From Paenibacillus dendritiformis (GTDB lineage: Bacteria > Bacillota > Bacilli > Paenibacillales > Paenibacillaceae): a stretch of 64,000 nucleotides of DNA. A model generated the notes under the pieces. That model had not been told where the DNA came from. It saw only the letters and a list, made by a program, of their open reading frames with translations, and did not search any database. The DNA is taken from positions 2,418,501 to 2,482,500 of the forward strand of contig NZ_AP025344.1 of assembly GCF_021654795.1 (NCBI RefSeq), written 5' to 3'. Shown piece by piece: positions 25,615 through 33,750 of this stretch (position 1 is the stretch's first letter; the number at the start of each line of letters is the position of its first letter). The translations under genes and the position numbers were made by a program.

Positions 25615-26611
25615 ATGAATGTCCTGTTCCGTTATGGCACATACGCCGTAACGGTTGTCTGCGCTGCCGTGCTGTATCTTGTGTTCACCAATCAGCGCCT
25701 GGCTGAAGTATCTGTTCCGGTCGATCCGGCTTTTCTGGGCAGCGCAACGACAATCGGCATCAGTCTGGTCATCGAGGCGTTGCCCTTTCTTATGCTCGGC
25801 GTGGCGGTTTCGGCCGTTTTGCATGAATTTGTGCCGGAAGGGTACATTGCGCGCTGGATTCCGCGCCATCCGTTGGCCGGAGTGGTGACCGCCTCACTGA
25901 TTGGGGTGCTCCTGCCTCTATGCGAATGCGGGATGGTGCCCGTCGTACGGGGGCTCATTCAGAAAGGAATGCCCGTCTACGTCGGGGTACCGTACATTCT
26001 GGCTTCGCCGATCATCAACCCGATCGTGTTCGCCTCGACGTCGATGGCTTTCCGCAGCCAGCCTGAGATGGCTTATTACCGGATGGGGCTGGCGTTTGCG
26101 CAATCCGCTCAAGGAAGCACCGGGAGACCATGGGGGAGGGTGCCGGCACGGGGATGATGTACCGGAGCGTGCCGGACATCAGTATCCGGCGAAGGCCTCG
26201 CTGTGAACCAAGCTGCAAGCGAGTGTCTACCATGCGGGGGACGAGTTCCTTAATATGGGGAAATATTTGTTGATGGGCGCGTTCATTACGGCATTCATTC
26301 AGAGCGGAATCGGGCGGGATTGGCTGGCATCTGCCGTGCCGGAGGGAGCCGGCTCCCATCTGTTCATGATGGGCTTCGCGTATCTTATCTCGCTCTGCTC
26401 GACATCGGATGCATTCATCGCCGCTTCATTCAGTTCCATGTTAGCGGCGGGGCCGCTGCTGACTTTCCTTGTCTTCGGACCGATGCTGGATCTGAAGACA
26501 TCGCTGATGCTGGCCGGTGTATTCCGCATCCGGTTCGTCGCCGGACTCAGTCTCCTGATCGCGGTCACGGTGTTGGCCTGTTCGCTTCTATGGCAGGCTC
26601 TGTTCATGTAA
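25615..26611 (+). pseudogene. Broken COG0701-type permease (YcgR/YraQ-like)
   Basis: The gene for an eight-helix permease is split. The first part (25615-26157) encodes the N-terminal half, ending correctly at YYRMGLAFAQ, and then runs out of frame. The second half continues in another frame, with LQASVYHAGDEFLNMGKYLLMGAF from about 26213 to the stop at 26611. The two halves need at least one frameshift between about 26105 and 26207. An in-frame TGA at 26204 also blocks the second frame. The two CEC/STSD-containing half-repeats are otherwise intact. A sequencing error is the alternative explanation. Confidence 0.75.
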
Positions 26612-26676
26612 TATCCGCCGGCTTCATCATGCCCAGCCGGTTCCTTTACTTTCATCCCGATAAGGAGTGATTTCGC

Positions 26677-27541
26677 ATGTCCATACGGAAGCGCCCATGG
26701 CGGCAGGGACGGAGGCGGACATGCGGACTGCGGCTGTGCTCATCACCCGGGCGGCTTCCGCATCGGAAGACAGGCAGGATGGTCCCTCGTATTTGTGCTC
26801 CCCTTGGCGGCGGCTCTGCTGCTCCCGGTCTCCTCGCTTGGCAGCGCGATGGCGGAGAAAAAAGGCGTGCAATATTCCATCGCCCAGGAGCGGACGAGGG
26901 GCCCGGAGCGGGATCGGATGCCGGGCACGGAGGGGCGGTCCTCTGGGACGCGGGCGGACGGAACGTCAGCATCAGAGCTTCTGCTCGTGATGGTGGATTC
27001 GCCTGGCGCGATGCGGAATGAAGCGGGTGAGCCGGACGTTGTGGAACAAGCAGCCGAGCAGGAGGAAGAGAAGCTGTGGGATGGCCGATTCCCTTATGAC
27101 CGTTACACGCTGATCTATGCGAAGCATGCGGCCAAGCTTGTCCAAGAGAAGGAGATCGGGATCCCGGAGAAGCTGTTCATCGAGACGATTACGACGCTCG
27201 ATCTGTATAAGGAACAGTTCCAAGGCAAGACGCTTACGCTGCGGGGCTTCGTGCACCGGGGCGAGGGGATGGGGCGGAACCGGTTCGCCGTCGTGCGTTT
27301 CGCCCTGGAATGCTGCGCGGCCGATGCGTTCCCGTACGGCATCATGATCGAAGTGCCTGATGCGGCACGGTTCACCGATGACAGCTGGATTGAAGTGACC
27401 GGCACGTTGTCGAAGCTGAAGCTGGATGAGGGCACGGAAGTGATGAAGCTGGAAGTAAAGGACGGCGGCATTCGACTGATCGATGCGCCGCAGGATCCTT
27501 ATGTCTACATGAACACCGATTTTTATTTCGACAAAGCATAA
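26677..27541 (+). pseudogene. TIGR03943-like partner (YcgQ-like), N-terminus damaged
   Basis: From about 26705 one frame reads GHADCGCAHH and then WSLVFVLPLAAALLLPVSSLGS. It continues to a complete C-terminal domain (TLRGFVHRGEGMGRNRFAVVRFALECCAADAFPYGIMIEV) ending DPYVYMNTDFYF. This matches the two-gene YcgR/YcgQ arrangement. The only well-placed start (ATG 26677 after AAGGAG) is in a different frame, and the two N-terminal membrane helices expected in this family are absent. An internal deletion with frameshift is inferred. The earliest start in the good frame is GTG 26795. Confidence 0.6.
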
Positions 27542-27650
27542 AGCGGAGGCGGGCCGGATGAAGGCCTGCCTGAAGCCGTGCGTCCGCTGATGGCCCGCCT
27601 GAGGCAGTCTCTCTGATGGAGGCCCATGGGGGATAGGCCGGTCTTCCGCA

Positions 27651-27679
27651 TTGACGGGGGGAGGGAATGATGGTAATAT
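27651..27679 (+). promoter_or_regulatory. Sigma-A promoter of the sulfur/persulfide genes
   Basis: TTGACG at 27651-27656 and TAATAT at 27674-27679 are 17 bp apart. The last two bases of the -10 element are also the first two of the operator. Confidence 0.75.
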
Positions 27680-27693
27680 ACCCATAGGGGTAT
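27678..27693. promoter_or_regulatory. CsoR/CstR-type operator 1
   Basis: ATACCCATAGGGGTAT is an inverted repeat with C- and G-tracts typical of CsoR-family regulators. Given the rhodanese and CoA-disulfide reductase genes downstream, the persulfide sensor CstR is the likely ligand. No csoR/cstR gene is in the window. Confidence 0.75.
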
Positions 27694-27718
27694 ATAAAAT
27701 GATAAAGGAGGAGCTGAT

Positions 27719-28051
27719 ATGTTCGGATGGCTCTTCAAGTTCCGGGCGAATAAATCTTCTTCGATTACGGCGCAGCAGCTCCAAGCGCTGCTGCCGCTGC
27801 AGGATGCGGTCATCGTGGATGTGCGTGAGCCTTCGGAGTATGCCCAAGGCCATATTCCCTCCGCGCTGAACCGGCCTCTGTCCGGGCTTGCGGCCAAGGT
27901 GAGCGGCATCCCGCAGGGGAAGAAGCTGTATGTCATCTGCCAGAGCGGGATGCGAAGCGTCCGGGCGGCCGGACTGCTGCGGCGGCATGGTTATGCGGAT
28001 GTCGTCAATGTGCGCGGGGGCATGAACCGATGGACGGGACCGCGGAAATAA
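27719..28051 (+). CDS. Single-domain rhodanese sulfurtransferase
   Basis: A 110-residue cytoplasmic rhodanese that accepts a sulfane sulfur on Cys74 (loop CQSGMRS). The VIVDVREPSEYAQGHIPSA segment is the standard substrate-side motif. The start has AAAGGAGGAGC. It forms a sulfur-handling pair with the CoA-disulfide reductase fusion downstream, both behind near-identical operators. Confidence 0.92.
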   Translation: MFGWLFKFRANKSSSITAQQLQALLPLQDAVIVDVREPSEYAQGHIPSALNRPLSGLAAKVSGIPQGKKLYVICQSGMRSVRAAGLLRRHGYADVVNVRGGMNRWTGPRK

Positions 28052-28072
28052 TCTCTTTTTTTATATTATTGC

Positions 28073-28088
28073 ATACCCGAAGGGGTAT
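28073..28088. promoter_or_regulatory. CsoR/CstR-type operator 2
   Basis: ATACCCGAAGGGGTAT differs from operator 1 only in the central triplet and lies just upstream of the CoA-disulfide reductase start, giving that gene its own copy of the site. Confidence 0.75.
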
Positions 28089-28106
28089 ATGAGGAGTGGA
28101 TGGAAG

Positions 28107-29786
28107 ATGAAACAGCGCAAAATTGTGATTGTCGGCGGGGTGGCGGGCGGCGCGACGGCGGCTGCCCGGCTGCGACGTCTGGATGAGCATGCGGAGATCA
28201 TTATGTTCGAGCGAGGGGAGCATATTTCGTACGCGAACTGCGGGCTTCCGTATTATATTGGCGGCGTCATTCCGAAGCGGCAGTCTCTGCTCGTGCAGAC
28301 CGCCCAAGGCATGTCGACGCGGTTCCGGCTCGATATTCGTACAGAGCAGGAAGTGACGGCCATCGATCGGGATCGCCATATCGTCTCCGTTCGGAACGTC
28401 AAGACGGGAGAGCAGTACGAGGAAGCGTATGACACGTTGATTTTGTCTCCGGGGGCGAAGCCTATCGTGCCGCCGATCGAAGGGTTGAAGGAGGCGAAGC
28501 GGACGTTCACGCTGCGAAGCATTCCGGACACGGACCGGATTAAGCGGCATGTGGACGAGACATCGCCAGAGCGGGCCGTCATAGTCGGCGGCGGCTTCAT
28601 CGGCCTGGAGATGGCGGATAATCTGGCCCATCGCGGCATCGCGGTAACTGTCGTTGAAATGGCCGATCAAGTCATGGCGCCGCTCGATCCGGAAATGGCG
28701 GCCATCGTGCATCATCATCTTCGGGACAAAGGAATTGAACTGATATTGGGGGACGTGGTCAACGCGTTCCGGGACGAGGGGCGGTCCGTCGTTCTCGCCA
28801 GCGGGCGCGTGCTGCCGACGGATATGACGATCCTGTCTATCGGTGTCCGGCCAGAGAATGAGCTTGCCCGATCGGCGGGGCTGGCGCTCGGCGAGAGAGG
28901 GGGCATTCTCGTCGATGAATATTTGCGCACGGAGGATCCCGATATTTGGGCGATCGGCGACGCCATTGAAGTGAAGGATTACATTCACGGCACGCCGGCC
29001 ATGGTGCCGCTCGCCTGGCCGGCGAACCGTCAGGGCAGACTGGTCGCGGACAACATTTGCGGGAAGGGCCAGCCATACCGGGGCACCCTAGGGACCGCGG
29101 TGGCAAAGGTATTCGATCTGACGGTTGCGGCGGCGGGCAGCAATGCGAAGACGCTCCGGAAGCTGGGCGTACCGTATGAATCCGTCCATATTCATCCGGC
29201 TTCTCATGCCGGGTACTACCCTGGCGGGTCGCCTATCTCGCTCAAGCTGACCTTCCATCCGGAGACGGGCGCTATTTACGGAGTTCAGGGCGTCGGCAAG
29301 CAGGGCGTGGACAAGCGGATCGACGTGGTGGCCACCGCCATCAAGGGCAATCTGGCCGTGCACGACCTGCCCGATCTTGAATTGGCCTATGCGCCTCCCT
29401 ATTCGTCGGCGAAGGATCCGGTCAATATGCTCGGCTATGTCGCCTCCCATGTGGTTGACGGCGAAGTGAAAGTCGTCCACTACGACCAGATCGACCGGAT
29501 GGTGCGCGATGGCGCCTGCCTCATTGACGTAAGGGAGTCCGCCGAGCGCGAAGCGGGCTATATCGAAGGCTCGATCCATATTCCGCTGGGCGATCTCCGC
29601 AGCCGGCTGGACGAGCTGCCGCAGGATCGGCCGATTGTCGTCAGCTGCCAGGTCGGGCTGCGCGGCTATCTGGCCACCCGCATTCTTGATCAGCACGGCT
29701 TCGAGAGCATGAACCTGAGCGGCGGGTACAAGACCTATGCGGCTTACTACGGCAGCCGCAATCCGGCAACCGCCTGCGCGAAGTAA
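28107..29786 (+). CDS. CoA-disulfide reductase with C-terminal rhodanese domain
   Basis: A 559-residue flavoprotein. FAD-binding GGVAGGATAAARLRR is at residues 10-24, the single redox cysteine Cys45 sits in SYANCGLPYY as in CoADR, and NAD-binding VIVGGGFIGLEMA is in the middle. A rhodanese domain fills about residues 465-559 with Cys514 (SCQVGLRGY). Such fusions reduce CoA persulfide and polysulfides using NAD(P)H. The ATG at 28107 has GGAGTGGA seven bases upstream and is preferred over 28089, which overlaps the operator. Confidence 0.93.
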   Translation: MKQRKIVIVGGVAGGATAAARLRRLDEHAEIIMFERGEHISYANCGLPYYIGGVIPKRQSLLVQTAQGMSTRFRLDIRTEQEVTAIDRDRHIVSVRNVKTGEQYEEAYDTLILSPGAKPIVPPIEGLKEAKRTFTLRSIPDTDRIKRHVDETSPERAVIVGGGFIGLEMADNLAHRGIAVTVVEMADQVMAPLDPEMAAIVHHHLRDKGIELILGDVVNAFRDEGRSVVLASGRVLPTDMTILSIGVRPENELARSAGLALGERGGILVDEYLRTEDPDIWAIGDAIEVKDYIHGTPAMVPLAWPANRQGRLVADNICGKGQPYRGTLGTAVAKVFDLTVAAAGSNAKTLRKLGVPYESVHIHPASHAGYYPGGSPISLKLTFHPETGAIYGVQGVGKQGVDKRIDVVATAIKGNLAVHDLPDLELAYAPPYSSAKDPVNMLGYVASHVVDGEVKVVHYDQIDRMVRDGACLIDVRESAEREAGYIEGSIHIPLGDLRSRLDELPQDRPIVVSCQVGLRGYLATRILDQHGFESMNLSGGYKTYAAYYGSRNPATACAK

Positions 29787-29822
29787 AAGGGGAGGCTCTA
29801 TCTTTCATACAATCGCAGTTAT

Positions 29823-29856
29823 GGGACAGGGACGTGATGGCTGATCGCGTCCCTGC
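29823..29856 (+). terminator. Hairpin after CoA-disulfide reductase
   Basis: CAGGGACG and CGTCCCTG form an 8-bp stem around a 13-base loop. There is no T-run, so termination is tentative. Confidence 0.4.
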
Positions 29857-29936
29857 CGGCATTGGGGGAAAAAACAGGGACGAACACGGCAATCTATGGT
29901 AGGATGTGGGAAAGGGGAGATGGAGGAACGCATACG

Positions 29937-30845
29937 ATGAAAGCGGAGATGTTATATGATGACAGAGCGGCGCTCGGCGAAGGGCCGGTATGGGATGAGC
30001 GCACGCAGCGCCTCTACTGGGTTGATATTACGGGAAGGGCGATCCATTATGCTGAGCCTGCATCCGGGAAGCGGGAGACGATGGCCGTGCCCAGCTATGC
30101 CGGCGCCGTCGCCTTGACGGAATCGGGGCGTCGCCTGCTGTGCGTGCTGCAGGACGGCTTCTATTTCGTTCACCCGGATACGAAGGAACTCGGCCGTATC
30201 GGCGACCCGGTTCTTCATTCGGGACAGATGAGGTTCAATGACGCGAAATGTGATCCGGCAGGCCGTCTGCTGGCGGGAACGCTCAGCCTAATCGAAGGAA
30301 AGCTGAGCCTGTCCAAGGGAGAAGGGGAGGCTTCCCTCTACCGATTGGATCCGGATGGCAAGGTCGTCACCCTGTTGGAAGGCATCACGCTGTCGAACGG
30401 GATGGGCTGGAGTCCGGACGGCGGAACGATGTATTATATCGATACCCCGACGATACGGGTCGATGCGTTCGACTATGATGTGGCGCGGGGCGAACTCGGC
30501 AACCGCCGTCCCGTCATCCGCATCTCCGATGGAGAAGGGATTCCCGACGGGATGACCGTCGACGCCGAGGGGATGGTATGGGTGGCTCATTGGGGCGGCG
30601 CCCGTATTACGCGCTGGAATCCGGAGACGGGAGAGCAGCTCGCAGCCGTGCCGATTCCTGCGGCGCATACGACCTCGCTCTGCTTCGGCGGCCCTTCGTA
30701 CCGCGAGCTGTATGTCACGACAGCGCGTACCGGGATGAAGGAGGAGCAGCTCGAGCAGCAGCCTTATGCGGGCGGCGTATTCCGCGTCGAGCCCCAAGTG
30801 GCTGGTCTGCCCCCGAGCCGCTTCGATGATCGGCTGCTGCCGTGA
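29937..30845 (+). CDS. SMP-30/gluconolactonase family protein
   Basis: A 302-residue six-bladed propeller lactonase. Motifs: LGEGPVWDERTQRLYWVDI (metal ligand Glu near residue 15), MRFNDAKCDPAGRLLAGT, LSNGMGWSPDG and IPDGMTVDAEGMVWVAHWGG. The start has GGAGGA nine bases upstream. It hydrolyses sugar lactones to aldonic acids. The next gene is an aldolase of the DHDPS family, which suggests a sugar-acid route, but no dehydratase is present. Confidence 0.88.
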   Translation: MKAEMLYDDRAALGEGPVWDERTQRLYWVDITGRAIHYAEPASGKRETMAVPSYAGAVALTESGRRLLCVLQDGFYFVHPDTKELGRIGDPVLHSGQMRFNDAKCDPAGRLLAGTLSLIEGKLSLSKGEGEASLYRLDPDGKVVTLLEGITLSNGMGWSPDGGTMYYIDTPTIRVDAFDYDVARGELGNRRPVIRISDGEGIPDGMTVDAEGMVWVAHWGGARITRWNPETGEQLAAVPIPAAHTTSLCFGGPSYRELYVTTARTGMKEEQLEQQPYAGGVFRVEPQVAGLPPSRFDDRLLP

Positions 30846-30851
30846 CTCGCG

Positions 30852-30891
30852 GAGCGAGCCCCGGTGCCGGCCAAGGAGTCGGGGCTCGCTC
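30852..30891 (+). terminator. Hairpin after gluconolactonase
   Basis: GAGCGAGCCCCG and CGGGGCTCGCTC form a 12-bp perfect stem. No T-run follows. Confidence 0.6.
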
Positions 30892-31209
30892 GCCCGGTCG
30901 GCTAGAAGCTCCTCTGGACCGCAGCGGCGCGGCGAATGTCATCAGATGTCCATAATGTGGCCTGGCATCGGATCAGACGCTATGCTAAAGTTACAGTAGA
31001 AGGGATATTGTCGGGCACCGCCGCGAAGGGCTCCCTGATCGAGTGAACTCATGTTGGCGGCGCGATACGGAAGCGGGACGGAGAAAATTTTTTCGACCAT
31101 TAATGTTATCGATAACACGAACGAGGCTTAGACGTACGTTCATTCCATAATCCGCCGACTCGTCCCGGCCAACTACGCAGATCTACAGCAGATGAAGGAG
31201 CGATTAAGC
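30892..31209. other. Gene-free leader of the aldolase gene
   Basis: About 320 bp without a credible gene. It holds the palindrome at 31104 and an A/T-rich patch at 31083-31093 that may be part of the promoter. Nothing else is recognised. Confidence 0.4.
31104..31117. promoter_or_regulatory. LacI/KdgR-like operator before the aldolase
   Basis: TGTTATCGATAACA is a perfect 14-bp palindrome with a central CG, 93 bp upstream of the aldolase start. The spacing is like the LacI sites at 2590, 3633 and 8461, but the arms differ at the third position (T for G), so a different LacI-family protein is likely. Confidence 0.65.
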
Positions 31210-32139
31210 ATGAAGCAACGCAGTGCATTGCAGGGGATTATTCCGCCGGTCATTACGGTATTCGACGAGCACGGTCAGCTCGATACCGCGGGCATGGGGC
31301 GGATGATTGATTATTTGACGGAAGCCGGCGTTCATGGCTTGTTTTTTCTCGGCTCAGCGGGTGAATTCTTTCACATGTCGGCTGAGCAGCGTAAGCAGGT
31401 CGCTGAATTCGCGATCCGGTATACGAACGGTCGCCTTCCGGTTCTCATCGGAACCGGCTCGAGCCGCACAGACGAAGCAATCGAGCTCAGCCGCCACGCC
31501 GAGTCGGCCGGCGCGGATGCGGTCGTCGTCCTCAATCCGTACGCCGCGAAGCTAAGCGGCGAGCAGCTGTACCGTCATTATGCCGACATCGCCGAATCGG
31601 TGTCGCTGCCGGTATACATTTACAATTATCCGGGCCTGACCGGGCAAGAGGTGAAGCCGTCCATCGTGGCTGCATTGGCCGCGGCGTATCCCAACATTGC
31701 CGGAGTCAAGCAGACGGTGCAGCAGATCGAGCCGATTTTGGAGGTGATCCGCGATGTGAAGGGGCAGCGGCCGGAGTTCGCGGTGTTCGCCGGCTACGAT
31801 CATCTTCTGCTGGAGACGCTGATCGCGGGAGGCGACGGCGCGGTTCCGGCGAGCGCGAACTTCGCGCCGCATCTGACATGCGGGCTGTACGAGGCCTACC
31901 GGCGCAGCGATCTGGCGGCCATCGCCGATACTCAGCGGAAGCTGTTCCGGATCGTGTCTGAGGTGTATCCGTTAGAAGCCCCGTTCTTCCATACGATTAA
32001 GGAAGCGGTCCGGGCCTCCGGCATTCCTATACCGACCCATGTCCTGGCGCCGGCCCGGCCGCTAACCCCGGAACTGCGGGAGGAGCTGGGGAAGCTGCTG
32101 GAGCGCCACGAGCTGCTGCGCATGCTCCAAGGAAGCTGA
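31210..32139 (+). CDS. DHDPS/NAL-family aldolase
   Basis: A 309-residue class I aldolase of the dihydrodipicolinate synthase/N-acetylneuraminate lyase superfamily. The Schiff-base Lys167 is in NIAGVKQT, the catalytic Tyr138 is in YIYNYPG, and the carboxylate-binding loop is GSAGEF. The start at 31210 has AAGGAG nine bases upstream. Neighbouring gluconolactonase and the sugar-type operator argue for a 2-keto-3-deoxy-sugar-acid aldolase rather than DapA. Confidence 0.85.
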   Translation: MKQRSALQGIIPPVITVFDEHGQLDTAGMGRMIDYLTEAGVHGLFFLGSAGEFFHMSAEQRKQVAEFAIRYTNGRLPVLIGTGSSRTDEAIELSRHAESAGADAVVVLNPYAAKLSGEQLYRHYADIAESVSLPVYIYNYPGLTGQEVKPSIVAALAAAYPNIAGVKQTVQQIEPILEVIRDVKGQRPEFAVFAGYDHLLLETLIAGGDGAVPASANFAPHLTCGLYEAYRRSDLAAIADTQRKLFRIVSEVYPLEAPFFHTIKEAVRASGIPIPTHVLAPARPLTPELREELGKLLERHELLRMLQGS

Positions 32140-32225
32140 ACGGCAAGCGGCTTCCCGGCAGAGCGGGCCTGGCCTGACAGCGAGCCGGGTTCCGTTCTGC
32201 GCTCTTGAATCTACCGAAGCGCGGC

Positions 32226-32266
32226 AAGCCCTTGTCCTCTCCCGATGGAGCAGGACAGGGGCTTTT
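32226..32266 (+). terminator. Intrinsic terminator
   Basis: AAGCCCTTGTCCT pairs with AGGACAGGGGCTT and is followed by TT. Confidence 0.85.
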
Positions 32267-32318
32267 ATGGCGTGTCAGGGAAGGAAGACGTTCGTTCGCG
32301 TATCACAATTGTTAAGCA

Positions 32319-32374
32319 CTTCTTCATCTTTTCTTCATGAAATGTTAGCAGGCTCTTCATCAGCGGCTCCTATA
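32319..32374 (+). promoter_or_regulatory. TCTTCAT direct repeats and -10 of orphan kinase
   Basis: TCTTCAT occurs at 32319, 32330 and 32352, at distances of 11 and 22 bp (one and two helical turns). A TATACT -10 is at 32369-32374, without a consensus -35. The layout resembles sites of OmpR/PhoB-type response regulators that activate by overlapping the -35 region. Confidence 0.55.
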
Positions 32375-32448
32375 CTGATACTCATATTCAAGCTGCTGAA
32401 AAAAGGGATTTGACTTGTTCGGAATGCGATGGAGAAAGGGAGAAGCTT

Positions 32449-33660
32449 ATGAATCGAAGTGTACGAAACCGGATACGGAATCCCCAGCCTCGGGAAGCAC
32501 GGATAGCAGGCCGAATGATAGAGAGGCGAGGGGGAGGCCATCCAGACGCGGCCCGCTTCCTATGGAAGCTGCTGTTTCTCGTTGGCATTTGGTTAGGCGG
32601 CGCTTTTGCGATCACGATGTGCGGGTTGGCCGCTTTGCGCTTCATAATGCATGCGGTCGATATTCCACCGTTGTGGAAGCTTTACCGCCTTCTGTCTTCC
32701 ATCATGGATGTCGAAGGCATGGCGCTGGTGGGGACCGGGGTGCTGTTCATCGCGGGCCTGCTGTTGCTTCTCGGCGCCGAAGCGGTCTATTACGGGCAGA
32801 TCAAGGACAGTCTCGTCCGCCTCGCAGATGGGGAAGCTGCGAGCCCGCTTCCCGTCAGACGATCGGCGGCGGAGTTAGGCGAAGCGGCGGATGCCGTCAA
32901 CCGGCTGTCGCGGGAGATGTCTGCGGCCCGGGAGACCCAGCATGCGGCGGCCGAGCGGATGAATAGGCTCATGACCGAACTGTCGCATGAGGTGCGTACG
33001 CCGCTGACATCGATCCTGGGGTACTTGCAGTTGATCGCGGAAGACGGGTATAGGGATGAAGTGGAGCTGCGCCATTATGTTCAGATTGCGCGCGACAAGG
33101 CGCTGCACTTGAGCCGGGCGGTCAACCGGCGGTTCGAACTGGCAAGACTGCCTCAGGTTCCCGAACGGGAAGCGTGGCATCCCGTCGATGTGCGTCGGCT
33201 GCTGATGCAGCTCGCGGAAGAGCACCAATCCCGTCCGGAGCGGCCGAGGCTTGCGATCGCGCTGGACTGTGCGGACGACGGCGGGCAGCCGATGATGATA
33301 TACGGGGACGGGACCCGGCTCATGGAAGCGTTCGAGATGCTGATAGCTGAAACGGCGCGGGCGGGCCGGCCTTATGGACCGATCCGAATCGGATTGTTCG
33401 AGGCAGAGGAGGAGGCCGTCGTCCAGATTCGGAACGACGGCGTTCGCGGAGCGGTTGTGCCGAGCCGCGAGGAAGGCATGCTCCGGCCGGCCGAGCGGCT
33501 GCCTGGGCGGGATGAACGGCTAGGCGGCGGCTGGGCGGAAGCCCGGGAAATCGTGGCTTCGCATGGCGGAACGGTTGCCGTATTCGGCCCATATCCGCGC
33601 AACGCCTATGAGGTCCGCCTTCCTTTGTTGCGCGCCTGGGATGCCGCCGCCGAGGCTTGA
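32449..33660 (+). CDS. Orphan sensor histidine kinase with degenerate ATPase domain
   Basis: A 403-residue membrane protein with two transmembrane helices (about 40-66 and 91-112), a short HAMP-like linker, and an intact DHp domain with phosphoacceptor His180 (ELSHEVRTPLTS). The HATPase domain is eroded. The N-box at about 290-304 has no Asn, the G1 box reads NDGVRG instead of DxGxG, and only a glycine-rich G2 stretch (LGGGW) remains. No response regulator is adjacent. It may act as a phosphatase or phosphoacceptor, or it may be decaying. Confidence 0.8.
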   Translation: MNRSVRNRIRNPQPREARIAGRMIERRGGGHPDAARFLWKLLFLVGIWLGGAFAITMCGLAALRFIMHAVDIPPLWKLYRLLSSIMDVEGMALVGTGVLFIAGLLLLLGAEAVYYGQIKDSLVRLADGEAASPLPVRRSAAELGEAADAVNRLSREMSAARETQHAAAERMNRLMTELSHEVRTPLTSILGYLQLIAEDGYRDEVELRHYVQIARDKALHLSRAVNRRFELARLPQVPEREAWHPVDVRRLLMQLAEEHQSRPERPRLAIALDCADDGGQPMMIYGDGTRLMEAFEMLIAETARAGRPYGPIRIGLFEAEEEAVVQIRNDGVRGAVVPSREEGMLRPAERLPGRDERLGGGWAEAREIVASHGGTVAVFGPYPRNAYEVRLPLLRAWDAAAEA

Positions 33661-33750
33661 CCGGGCCGTGCCGGCGGCCTGCCTTTTCCCATCCAAGAGG
33701 TCAATGTTATAATGGAACCCAACTTTAAGATAATGAGGTGAATCACCCAA

